Shown: positions 1 through 6,494, counted from the first letter of the stretch. The stretch is DNA of 8,361 nucleotides from CBDFHV01 sp965247705 (GCA_965247705.1 CBDFHV010000028.1:1-8361), one strand, 5' to 3'. The notes: a model not told the origin generated them from the letters alone. Numbers and translations are program-made.

Positions 1-1221
1 GCCAAGCGAGACGTGGTGTTGCTGGGCGAGATTCATATCCGGGCGGAACATCATCGCTGGCAGCTTCACGTCGTCACCGGGCTTCAAGCACTGAGGCCGG
101 ACTTGGTAATCGGATTCGAGATGTTTCCCCGGCGAGTCCAGCCCGCCCTCGACCGCTGGGTGGCGGGAGAGTTGGACGTGGCGGCGTTTCTCGCCGCGGG
201 GGACTGGGTCAATGTCTGGGGGTATGACGCGGCCCTCTACATGCCCCTGTTCCATTTCGCCCGCATGCACCGCATTCCCATGGTCGCCCTCAATCTGGAT
301 CGCGACGTGGTCCGATCCCTGAGCCGCGACGGCTGGGACAGTGTCGATGCGGTAAAGGACCTGGGCCTGTCGCCGCCTGCCACGGCCAAGACCGACTACG
401 TGGATCGCTTGCGCGCCATCTTCGAAGAGCACCTGTCCCGCGGAACCGAGGCGGCCGATGCCGCATCGCGGGAAGAGGGCTTCCAGCGCTTCGTTGCCAC
501 CCAACAGGCCTGGGACCGGGTGATGGCCCAAGGCTTGGCGGCGCCCCGTTCCGGCGCGGCGAGGCCGCTGGTGGTGGGCGTTATTGGCGGCGGGCACATG
601 GAATACGGCGCCGGCATTCCCAACCAGCTCCGCGATCTGGGGATCGGCGACACGGCGGTGCTGCTGGCGTGGGATGCCGAACGACCCTGCGAGTCGCTGG
701 TCTCGGCGGAGGGCGAGCCGATCGCCGATGCCGTGTTCGGCGTTCGCTCACCGGCGCCGCCACCGCGACCAACCCGTCCCCTTTTAGGCGTCCTGATCGA
801 GACCGCGGATAGCGGCGTCCGCGTCTCTCGGGTGGTGGCGGACAGCGTGGCGGAGGCGGCCGGCCTAAAGGCGGGGGACGTGGTCGTGGAAGCGGCTGGA
901 CAGCGGCTCGCCGTGGTCGGCGACCTCATCGCCATCGTCCAGCGGCAGGCGCCGGGAACCTGGCTGCCCCTGCGGGTGCGCCGTGATGGCGTCGAGCGGG
1001 AGATGGTCGCCCGCTTCACCACGGCGCCACGAGGGTCGGTGTCCTTGCGCTTTTCCTCCTGGCAGCCAGAGCGGCAATCGCGGCACAGCCTCTTCACCAT
1101 GACATCGTCGTTACGCTTGATCCGACGGCAGGTACCGTGTCGGTCACGGATACCGTCGTCATTCCCCAATCCGGTCCGGTTCCGATCGGTCTCGAAGGGC
1201 CATTCCATCGACTGTCGATAA
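1..1221 (+). CDS. ChaN/Tiki-superfamily (DUF399) protein with C-terminal PDZ domain, 5' partial
   Basis: The frame is open from base 1, so the start and any signal peptide lie upstream; GTG at 13 is inside the conserved core and is not a credible start. Counting residues from base 1, the LLGEIH motif (E10, H12, then H17-H18), the FEMFPRRVQ block and the late GGGHMEYGAGIPNQL block are hallmarks of the ChaN family. Campylobacter ChaN is an iron-regulated heme-binding lipoprotein; related Tiki proteins are metalloproteases that use similar GE/H motifs. Residues about 261-341 form a PDZ domain (LLGVLIETADSGVRVSRVV, then AGLKAGDVVV), which usually binds C-termini of partner proteins. The recognisable protein ends with REMVARFTTAP at base 1029. 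The 63 residues after that are Ser/Arg-rich and look like out-of-frame translation, because the probable stop at 1030-1032 reads CGA instead of TGA. Expected location is the periplasm. The substrate is unknown. Confidence 0.82.
   Translation, partial: AKRDVVLLGEIHIRAEHHRWQLHVVTGLQALRPDLVIGFEMFPRRVQPALDRWVAGELDVAAFLAAGDWVNVWGYDAALYMPLFHFARMHRIPMVALNLDRDVVRSLSRDGWDSVDAVKDLGLSPPATAKTDYVDRLRAIFEEHLSRGTEAADAASREEGFQRFVATQQAWDRVMAQGLAAPRSGAARPLVVGVIGGGHMEYGAGIPNQLRDLGIGDTAVLLAWDAERPCESLVSAEGEPIADAVFGVRSPAPPPRPTRPLLGVLIETADSGVRVSRVVADSVAEAAGLKAGDVVVEAAGQRLAVVGDLIAIVQRQAPGTWLPLRVRRDGVEREMVARFTTAPRGSVSLRFSSWQPERQSRHSLFTMTSSLRLIRRQVPCRSRIPSSFPNPVRFRSVSKGHSIDCR
1029..1032 (+). other. Broken ATGA stop/start overlap (reads ACGA)
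   Basis: Bases 1029-1032 read ACGA. With T at 1030 they would be ATGA: frame 1 would stop at TGA (1030-1032) right after the PDZ domain, and frame 3 would start at ATG (1029-1031) right before a perfect-looking signal peptide. One transition therefore explains both the odd 63-residue tail of the upstream protein and the missing start codon of the downstream one. Seen directly: the bases and both frames. Inferred: that T is the ancestral base. It could be a true mutation, a sequencing error, or a rare ACG start. Confidence 0.72.
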
Positions 1222-2990
1222 AGCTGAACGGCGAATCCTTGGCTACGAGCCGGGGCGCGTCCTTGGTGGCCAAACCTAAGGGCGGCGGGCCGCACCGCCT
1301 TCACATCGCCTATGCCAAAGACATGTCGTCGCCCCGTGCCGCCACGGGCCCGGAGGGCATCTTTCTGCCGCCGTCGGCAAGGTGGCTGCCCGTGGTCGGA
1401 GAGGGGCCGTTCACCTACCGGCTTACCTTGCGCATGCCTTCGGACCAACGAGGCCTCGTTCCCGGACGACTGGTCGACGAGTCCGTCGCCGACGGGCGCT
1501 ATCAGGCAGTGTTCGAAAGCGAGACACCGAGCGACGGAATCGTTCTGGTGGCTGGGCCTTACGCGGTCGAGGAACGCATACACCGCGGCATTCGGCTGCG
1601 CACCTACTTCCATCGGGACAACGCCCAACTTGCCGCCGGCTATCTGGAATCGTCGGCGCGGTATCTCGACCTCTTTGGCGCGCGCATCGGCGCCTACCCC
1701 TTCAGTGCATTCCACGTGGTGTCGGCGCCGCTGCCCGTCGGTTTGGGATTCCCCAACTTCACCTACATGGGAAAGCGGGTCCTCGCCTTGCCCTTCATCC
1801 GCCACACCTCCCTCGGCCATGAGGTGTTGCACAGCTGGTGGGGCAATGGGGTCTATACCGATTACGCCGCCGGAAACTGGTCGGAGGGACTGACCACCTA
1901 CATGGCCGACTATGCGTTCGCCGAGGCCCGTGATGCCGCGAAGGCACGGGACATGCGGTTTCGCTGGCTGCGGGATTATGCGGCCCTGCCGCCGGACCGG
2001 GACAGGCCCGTCGTCGCTTTCGACTTCAAGCGCCACGATGCGGCCCAGGTCGTCGGTTACCATAAGGTCGCTTTTGTCTTCCACATGCTCCGAAATCGGA
2101 TCGGCGACCCGGCCTTCGAGGCCGGTCTGCGCCGCTTCTGGCGGGGGCACAAATTCCGCAAGGCCGGTTGGCCGGATCTGAAGGCCGCGTTCGCGAAGGA
2201 GTCGGGACAGGATCTGGCTCTGTTCTTCGACCAGTGGCTGCACCGCAAGGGCGCGCCGACGCTCGCGGTGGAGAAAGTCGACGTCACGCCTTCGGGCGAC
2301 GGTTACCGCGTTGGCTTTTCCCTGCTCCAGGACCTGTCGACCTATCGGTTACGGGTGCCCGTGACGGTGCGAACCCGATCGGGCGAAACCCGGACGGTCG
2401 TTGCGCTTCAGGGGCGATCGCGGCGGACCTACATCGATGTCGCGGACGTTCCCCTGTCCCTCTCGGTGGATCCGGACTACGACGTTTTTCGCCGCTTGGA
2501 TCCGCGGGAGGCGCCGCCGATCCTGCGCGACGTCACCTTGTCCGCCGACGCGCGCGCCGTGGTGGCCGCCGAAGGACCGGCGGCCGACCATGCACGGGCG
2601 CTGGCGGCGCGTCTTCTGGACACCTCGTCGCCCGTCGTCGACTCGGAGCAAGTGCGCGGTACCTCGCACCCTCTGCTGATCGTCGGCGTTGGGGACGCGC
2701 CAACGCAGCTTTTGGTGGCTCTGGGATTACCCGAAGTGCCCGACGCCATAGCCGGGCGGGGCACGGCGCGCGTTTGGGCCGGCCGGTCGCGCGACCGGCC
2801 GTACGTTGTTGTCGCGGCTGACGATTCCGCGGGCTTGGCTGCGCTCCTCCGACCACTACCCCATTACAAGCGCCGCGGCTATCTGGTCTTCGAGGGCGCT
2901 CGCGCCGTGGACGTGGGCAACTGGCCCCGTTCGGGCGGTTCGCTGCGGGTGCCAATTGCGCCCGTGGACCAGGATCGGGCGGTTCGTTGA
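1029..2990 (+). CDS. Exported M1-family zinc metallopeptidase (gluzincin), start codon lost or ACG
   Basis: Numbering from codon 1029, residues 2-20 (RVGVLALFLLAARAAIAAQ) form a signal peptide with likely cleavage near AIAA-Q, so the protein should be periplasmic. The frame has no ATG, GTG or TTG between the stop at 984 and GTG 1137; starting at 1137 would remove the signal peptide and the first beta strand, so 1029 is preferred. The zinc site is H264-E265-V-L-H268 with third ligand E286 in NWSEGLTTY, and Y344 in VGYHKVAFVF fits the M1 transition-state tyrosine. The exopeptidase GXMEN loop is replaced by GLGFPNFTYMG (238-248), as in divergent bacterial M1-like proteins. The catalytic part ends near residue 425 (FFDQWLHRKGAP). 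After a beta-rich stretch, about 200 C-terminal residues match no domain I know. The gene probably overlapped the ChaN gene by 4 bp, suggesting coupled translation. The substrate is unknown. Confidence 0.82.
   Translation, partial: TRVGVLALFLLAARAAIAAQPLHHDIVVTLDPTAGTVSVTDTVVIPQSGPVPIGLEGPFHRLSIKLNGESLATSRGASLVAKPKGGGPHRLHIAYAKDMSSPRAATGPEGIFLPPSARWLPVVGEGPFTYRLTLRMPSDQRGLVPGRLVDESVADGRYQAVFESETPSDGIVLVAGPYAVEERIHRGIRLRTYFHRDNAQLAAGYLESSARYLDLFGARIGAYPFSAFHVVSAPLPVGLGFPNFTYMGKRVLALPFIRHTSLGHEVLHSWWGNGVYTDYAAGNWSEGLTTYMADYAFAEARDAAKARDMRFRWLRDYAALPPDRDRPVVAFDFKRHDAAQVVGYHKVAFVFHMLRNRIGDPAFEAGLRRFWRGHKFRKAGWPDLKAAFAKESGQDLALFFDQWLHRKGAPTLAVEKVDVTPSGDGYRVGFSLLQDLSTYRLRVPVTVRTRSGETRTVVALQGRSRRTYIDVADVPLSLSVDPDYDVFRRLDPREAPPILRDVTLSADARAVVAAEGPAADHARALAARLLDTSSPVVDSEQVRGTSHPLLIVGVGDAPTQLLVALGLPEVPDAIAGRGTARVWAGRSRDRPYVVVAADDSAGLAALLRPLPHYKRRGYLVFEGARAVDVGNWPRSGGSLRVPIAPVDQDRAVR
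2780..2801. repeat. 22-bp perfect palindrome inside the M1 peptidase gene
   Basis: The two 11-base arms (CGGCCGGTCGC and GCGACCGGCCG) meet with no spacer. It encodes part of AGRSRDRP in the unassigned C-terminal region. It may be a protein-binding site, a hairpin in the mRNA, or a by-product of GC-rich codon use. Confidence 0.6.
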
Positions 2991-3010
2991 CAGCCCGCGC
3001 GGGAGTGTCC

Positions 3011-3667
3011 ATGGTGCTTGTCGTCCGCCTTTCCCGCCGTTCGGTCGATGCCATGCCGAAAGTGACCGCGACGCTTTCCCTCCTTCTGTTGGGCTGTCTG
3101 CTGTCCATCGGTCATGCGGTGGCGCAGTCGGTCGACGAGGCCATTCTAAACGCCGTGTCTCACGGGACACTGCCCCCGGGCGCTGTCATCGTAGTACGGC
3201 CCTTCGACAACTCCGAGGCGAACATGTCGGTGAAGGTCGAGTTCGAACGGGTGTTGAGGAAGGCGGGCCACCAGGTTGGCGATCGAGGGCCGGTTATGCT
3301 GAGCTTCGACACCCGGGACAGGGTCGGTGCGTGGACCAACCGCGATCGGCGTTACCTGCTCGAACTTCAAGGTCAAGGCGGTCCCATCGGGCGTGACGAG
3401 GCCAGCGTCAAGCTCAACCTCTACGACAGCGCCACGGGCGGCGTCCTCAACCGGGGCCAGGGCGGCGGCACGTCCATTGTCACGCCCAGCAGTTATCGCA
3501 TGGACGTCACCCTGGAAATGACCGAGTCGGCCGAGGTCCTGTGGCAAGCCTGGATTACGGCGGATCTGCAGCATAGCGATGCGTTGTCGCTGACCAAGTC
3601 GATGGTCGCGCCCGTGATTCGCTCCCTCGGCAGCACGGTCCGGCGCCAGGGCGTCCGACTCCAGTAA
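3011..3667 (+). CDS. Small secreted protein of unknown function
   Basis: I do not recognise a named family. ATG 3011 is preceded by GGGAG (3001-3005) at 5 nt, so it is chosen as start; ATG 3053 gives a more compact signal peptide (MPKVTATLSLLLLGCLLSIG then HAVAQ) but has no clear ribosome site. Either start gives a hydrophobic segment with a likely AVA-Q cleavage. LLGC inside that segment resembles a lipobox, but the hydrophobic run continues past the Cys, so signal peptidase I is more likely. The mature part, about 180 residues, begins with a short helix, then a VIVVRPFDNSEAN segment, and alternates predicted strands and helices without membrane segments. It ends in a helical stretch (LSLTKSMVAPVIRSLG). 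It follows the peptidase stop by 20 bp and precedes hisZ by 30 bp, so it is probably co-transcribed with the two predicted periplasmic metalloproteins and may act with them. Confidence 0.75.
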   Translation: MVLVVRLSRRSVDAMPKVTATLSLLLLGCLLSIGHAVAQSVDEAILNAVSHGTLPPGAVIVVRPFDNSEANMSVKVEFERVLRKAGHQVGDRGPVMLSFDTRDRVGAWTNRDRRYLLELQGQGGPIGRDEASVKLNLYDSATGGVLNRGQGGGTSIVTPSSYRMDVTLEMTESAEVLWQAWITADLQHSDALSLTKSMVAPVIRSLGSTVRRQGVRLQ

Positions 3668-3697
3668 GCCGCCACGACGACCGTCGGTACCCGGGCA

Positions 3698-4867
3698 ATG
3701 AGCACCGAGTTGTCCAAGCATGCCCTGCTGCCCGCCGGGTTGAGTGACTTCCTGCCCCCGGACGCGGCCCATGAGGAACGAACGGTCCAGGGGTTCCTTG
3801 CGGTGTTCGCCGGCCACGGCTACGAGCGGGTCAAGCCGCCCCTCATGGAATTCGAGGAGAGCCTGCTGTCGGGCGGTGGCGCGCCCCTGTCCGACCAGAC
3901 GTTCCGGCTGATGGACCCAGTCTCGCAGAAAATGATGGGATTGCGGCCGGACATGACCATGCAGGTGGCGCGAATCGCCGCCACCCGCCTGATGGGCGCC
4001 CCACGGCCCTTGCGCTTGAGCTATGCCGGCGAAGTGCTTCGGGTGCGCGGCACCCAGCTTCGGCCGGAACGGCAGTTCGGGCAGGTGGGCGCCGAAATTA
4101 TCGGCAGCCAATCGCCCGCCGCCGACATCGAGGTGATCCGGATGGCGGTGGAAGCCTTGAGCGAGTCTGGAATTGAGGGACTTTCGGTGGACCTCGCCTT
4201 GCCGACCCTGATCCCCGCCCTGTGCGATGCCATGGACGTTTCGCCGGCATCTCGCGCGCTGCTGCGATTGGCGCTCGATCGCAAGGATGCCGCCGCTGTC
4301 GAAGCCATGGGCGACGCCCTGGGCAAGGACGCGATTGACATCTTCGCCGCGCTTTTGGCCGCTTCGGGTCCGGTATCGGATGCCATACCCGCCTTGAGTG
4401 CCCTGGATCTGCCGCCCGACGCGGCCCGCGAGAGGGAACGGCTGGTGGCCGTCGCGACGGGCATGATGGAGCCCGCTATGGGCCCGTCCGTCACCGTTGA
4501 CGCGGTGGAAAACCGCGGGTGGGAGTACCACACCGGGGTGACGTTCACGATCTTCGCGCGCGGCGTCCGCGGGGAGTTGGGCGGCGGCGGTCGCTATGCG
4601 GCCGGCAACGTCGAGGCGGCCACGGGCATTACCCTGTTCATGGATTCGGCCATACGGGCTTTGCCGGCATCGAACGGCTGCCGACGATTGCTGTTGGCCG
4701 ACGGTACGGCGCACGAGGCGGCGAAGCGGTTGCGCCAAGAGGGCTGGTCGACGGTGGCGTGCTTCGAACCGACGGGCGATCTGGCCCGGGAAGCACGGCG
4801 ACTTCGCTGCGGTCATGTGTTCGAGAACGGCGAGATCGTCGCCATCGACGGGACGAAAAGGAGCTAG
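3698..4867 (+). CDS. hisZ: ATP phosphoribosyltransferase regulatory subunit HisZ
   Basis: HisZ is a catalytically inactive paralogue of histidyl-tRNA synthetase. It binds short-form HisG to make the active enzyme for the first step of histidine synthesis (ATP + PRPP) and mediates histidine feedback. The 389-residue protein has the class II synthetase fold: LLPAGLSDFLP near the N-terminus, FRLMDP (69-74) and LRPDMT (82-87), motif 2 region YAGEVLR (109-115) with RQFGQVGAEIIG (125-136), YHTG (277-280) and GGGGRYA (295-301). It lacks the anticodon-binding domain of true HisRS, as expected for HisZ. ATG 3698 is the only start fitting the conserved N-terminus, although no strong ribosome site precedes it. 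Short-form hisG is not in the window. hisZ upstream of purA is a familiar alphaproteobacterial order. The stop TAG (4865-4867) is formed by the TA target dinucleotide plus the first base of the inserted element. Confidence 0.95.
   Translation: MSTELSKHALLPAGLSDFLPPDAAHEERTVQGFLAVFAGHGYERVKPPLMEFEESLLSGGGAPLSDQTFRLMDPVSQKMMGLRPDMTMQVARIAATRLMGAPRPLRLSYAGEVLRVRGTQLRPERQFGQVGAEIIGSQSPAADIEVIRMAVEALSESGIEGLSVDLALPTLIPALCDAMDVSPASRALLRLALDRKDAAAVEAMGDALGKDAIDIFAALLAASGPVSDAIPALSALDLPPDAARERERLVAVATGMMEPAMGPSVTVDAVENRGWEYHTGVTFTIFARGVRGELGGGGRYAAGNVEAATGITLFMDSAIRALPASNGCRRLLLADGTAHEAAKRLRQEGWSTVACFEPTGDLAREARRLRCGHVFENGEIVAIDGTKRS
4858..4863 (+). promoter_or_regulatory. Probable original purA Shine-Dalgarno, now separated from purA
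   Basis: AAGGAG lies in the last hisZ codons (AAA AGG AGC). It has no start codon near it now. If 4867-5132 (the element and one TA) is removed, AAGGAG stands 9 nt before the purA ATG, and hisZ ends in TAA between them. This is the usual layout of a translationally coupled pair, so I infer it was the purA ribosome site before the insertion. Confidence 0.65.
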
Positions 4868-4899
4868 TGTCCTGGATCAGAAGTTTGTGGCATATACGA
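4867..4899. repeat. Left terminal inverted repeat of the MITE
   Basis: These 33 bases match the reverse complement of 5098-5130 at 32 positions. The one difference is T4884 against G5113, which still pairs as G-U in RNA, so a transcript could form an unbroken 33-bp stem. Confidence 0.93.
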
Positions 4900-4994
4900 C
4901 GGCCTTCCGAGGTCATCCGGCTAGGCGCGGGGCGCGCCGTGATGCTGGAGCATCACAAGCGCCGCGCAACGACGCCGGTGGGCTCGGAAGGCCG
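4900..4994. repeat. Left internal hairpin arm of the MITE
   Basis: CGGCCTTCCGA (4900-4910) pairs perfectly with TCGGAAGGCCG (4984-4994). At the tip, GTGATGC (4939-4945) pairs with GCATCAC (4950-4956) around a TGGA loop. Between them, GCGCGGGGCGC and GCGCCGCGC can pair imperfectly. The arm is a long imperfect hairpin with strong base and tip. Confidence 0.75.
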
Positions 4995-5003
4995 CCCAGC
5001 GGG

Positions 5004-5097
5004 TCGCTTTTCCCGCGCCCTCGGGGCGTCAGGAAGGCTTGCCGATGCAAAGGCATCGCCGGCGCCTCCCTTCCTACCGAGCGAACGGGAAAAGCGA
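5004..5097. repeat. Right internal hairpin arm of the MITE
   Basis: TCGCTTTTCCCG (5004-5015) pairs perfectly with CGGGAAAAGCGA (5086-5097). CTCGG (5020-5024) pairs with CCGAG (5077-5081), AGGAAGG (5031-5037) with CCTTCCT (5069-5075), and the tip is CGATGC (5043-5048) with GCATCG (5053-5058) around AAAG. The GATGC/GCATC tip is shared with the left arm, suggesting the two arms are related or under the same constraint. Confidence 0.75.
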
Positions 5098-5130
5098 TCG
5101 TATATGCCACAAGCTTCTGATCCAGGACAC
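5098..5130. repeat. Right terminal inverted repeat of the MITE
   Basis: Inverted partner of 4867-4899, ending in CAGGACAC directly before the second TA (5131-5132) and 8 bases before the purA ATG. It contains AGGA (5124-5127), which may now serve as the ribosome site of purA. Confidence 0.93.
5124..5127 (+). promoter_or_regulatory. Possible replacement purA ribosome site supplied by the MITE
   Basis: AGGA in the right terminal repeat lies 11 nt before ATG 5139, at the long end of useful spacing. No better Shine-Dalgarno is present between the element and purA. In a transcript it would be buried in the 33-bp stem formed by the two terminal repeats, so access could depend on folding. Confidence 0.35.
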
Positions 5131-5138
5131 TAAAGCTC

Positions 5139-6431
5139 ATGGCCAACGTTGTGGTCGTCGGGTCCCAGTGGGGCGATGAAGGCAAGGGAAAGATCGTCGA
5201 TTGGCTTTCCCTGCGCGCCGACGTGGTTGTCCGTTTTCAGGGCGGGCACAACGCCGGCCATACACTGGTGATCAACGGAGTCGTCTACAAGTTCAGCTTG
5301 TTGCCGTCCGGGGTCGTGCGCTCGGGAACGGTGTCCATCATCGGTAACGGCGTGGTGGTCGATCCGTGGGCGCTGCTCTCGGAGATCGAGACCGTGGGCG
5401 AACAGGGTGTGATCATCACGCCGTCCAACCTGCGTCTGGCGGACAACGCGGTGTTGATCCTGCCCCTGCACCGCAACCTGGATCGGGCCCGGGAAGAAGC
5501 TCTGGGGGCCAACCGCATCGGCACCACGGGGCGGGGAATCGGGCCTGCTTACGAGGACAAGGCAGGCCGGCGCGCCCTGCGGGTGGGCGATCTGGCCGAC
5601 CCGGAGAGCCTGAGGGGAAAGATCGACCGGCTGCTTTTCCACCACAACGCCCTCCTCAAGGGCTACGGTCAGGACCCCGTCGACGGCGAGCAGTTATACG
5701 AGGAACTGATGGCCGTCGCGCCCGCCATCCTGCCGTATGCAGCGCCGGTGTGGCGCGAACTCGATGACGCCCGGCGAGAGGGCAAGCGCATCCTCTGGGA
5801 GGGGGCGCAAGGCACCATGCTGGACGTGGATCACGGCACCTATCCCTACGTCACGTCGTCGAACACGGTCGCCGGTCACGCAGCGGCGGGTTCGGGCCAG
5901 GGGCCGGGAGCCGTCGACTATGTGCTTGGCATCGTGAAGGCCTATACGACGCGAGTTGGCAGCGGACCATTCCCCTCGGAACTGCACGACGACGTCGGCC
6001 GCGGCCTGGGGGAACGGGGGCACGAGTTTGGCACGGTGACCGGCCGGGCACGTCGATGCGGATGGTTCGACGCGGTACTCGTCCGCCAGTCGGTAAAGCT
6101 CAATGGGATCCATGGGATCGCCTTGACCAAACTGGACGTGCTCGACGGCGAGAAGACGCTCAAGGTCTGCACCGGTTATCTGATCGACGGCGAGGCGCTG
6201 GATCACGTGCCCGCGGCCACCGACCTGCAGAATCGGTTGGAACCGGTCTACGAGACAATGGAGGGCTGGACCCACAGCACGCGCGGCGCCCGTTCATGGA
6301 TCGACTTACCGGCAATGGCGGTGAAATACATCCGCCGCATCGAAGAACTGATCGAGGCGCCAGTTGCCCTGTTGTCCACCAGTCCCGAACGCGATGATAC
6401 GATCCTGGTGCGCGATCCCTTCGCCGATTAA
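5139..6431 (+). CDS. purA: Adenylosuccinate synthetase PurA
   Basis: PurA joins IMP and aspartate using GTP to make adenylosuccinate, the first committed step from IMP to AMP; it is cytoplasmic and acts as a homodimer. The 430-residue protein has the usual length and all key blocks. GSQWGDEGKGK (8-18) is the phosphate loop with catalytic D13, and GGHNAGHT carries catalytic H41. GTTGRGIGPAYEDKAGR binds IMP, TSSNTVAGHAAAGSGQGPG follows mid-protein, GRARRCGWFD lies near 302-311, LTKLDVLDG holds guanine-binding residues, and the C-terminal STSPERDD block completes the GTP site. ATG 5139 is fixed by the conserved MANVVVVGSQWGDEGK start. The gene was probably read from the hisZ transcript with its ribosome site inside the hisZ end; the MITE now separates them by 264 bp. 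Expression must therefore pass through, or start within, a strongly folded element. The protein itself looks intact. Confidence 0.97.
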   Translation: MANVVVVGSQWGDEGKGKIVDWLSLRADVVVRFQGGHNAGHTLVINGVVYKFSLLPSGVVRSGTVSIIGNGVVVDPWALLSEIETVGEQGVIITPSNLRLADNAVLILPLHRNLDRAREEALGANRIGTTGRGIGPAYEDKAGRRALRVGDLADPESLRGKIDRLLFHHNALLKGYGQDPVDGEQLYEELMAVAPAILPYAAPVWRELDDARREGKRILWEGAQGTMLDVDHGTYPYVTSSNTVAGHAAAGSGQGPGAVDYVLGIVKAYTTRVGSGPFPSELHDDVGRGLGERGHEFGTVTGRARRCGWFDAVLVRQSVKLNGIHGIALTKLDVLDGEKTLKVCTGYLIDGEALDHVPAATDLQNRLEPVYETMEGWTHSTRGARSWIDLPAMAVKYIRRIEELIEAPVALLSTSPERDDTILVRDPFAD

Positions 6432-6485
6432 GGTTTTGTCAAGCTGCGTCGGTCTATGACGGTAATCCAGGGTGCCACCGGGCTG

Positions 6486-6494
6486 TGGTAATCT
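6486..6494 (+). promoter_or_regulatory. Weak candidate extended -10 promoter upstream of the kinase-like gene
   Basis: In the 112-bp gap 6432-6543, TGGTAATCT fits an extended -10 pattern (TG, one base, TAATCT) about 50 bases before ATG 6544. No good -35 is seen at the normal distance. I see no hairpin with a T tract after purA, so the kinase-like gene may also be reached by read-through. GGAG at 6525-6528 is 15 nt from ATG 6544, a poor ribosome-site spacing. Confidence 0.25.

Larger units (their letters stand above)
4867..5130. mobile_element. 264-bp MITE-like element with 33-bp terminal inverted repeats, TA target duplication
   Basis: The element begins GTGTCCTGGATCAGAAG and ends with its reverse complement. 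It is flanked by TA at 4865-4866 and TA at 5131-5132, the target duplication typical of IS630/Tc1-mariner transposition. There is no transposase and no convincing reading frame inside, so it would be mobilised in trans. The interior consists of two self-complementary arms that abut the terminal repeats exactly, leaving a 9-nt linker (4995-5003). The single strand or transcript can therefore fold into a three-way junction. Size, structure and TA preference recall Correia elements of Neisseria or Nezha-type MITEs, but the end sequence is different and I cannot name a described family. It lies exactly between hisZ and purA, in a place that preserves the hisZ stop codon. Confidence 0.85.

Noticed and set aside
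396..2243. Long open frame on the minus strand opposite the ChaN and peptidase genes
   Set aside because: It lies opposite two genes with clear motifs, has no recognisable domain, and is Arg/Pro/Gly-rich as expected for antisense frames in GC-rich coding DNA.
3146..4816. Long minus-strand open frame opposite the secreted protein and hisZ
   Set aside because: HisZ on the other strand is unmistakable, and the antisense product has no recognisable family or signal.
4865..4867. TAG as a recoded amino acid across this genome
   Set aside because: hisZ ends at its normal length with TAG, so TAG acts as a stop here; recoding is not needed to explain the single TAG at 7423.
5101..5106. TATATG in the right repeat as an outward -10 promoter for purA
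   Set aside because: It matches the -10 consensus only partly, and no -35-like hexamer lies at 16-18 bases upstream.
4868..5138. Short reading frames inside the MITE on both strands
   Set aside because: They arise from the inverted ends, which read VLDQK-like peptides from both sides by symmetry, and they have no independent start signals.
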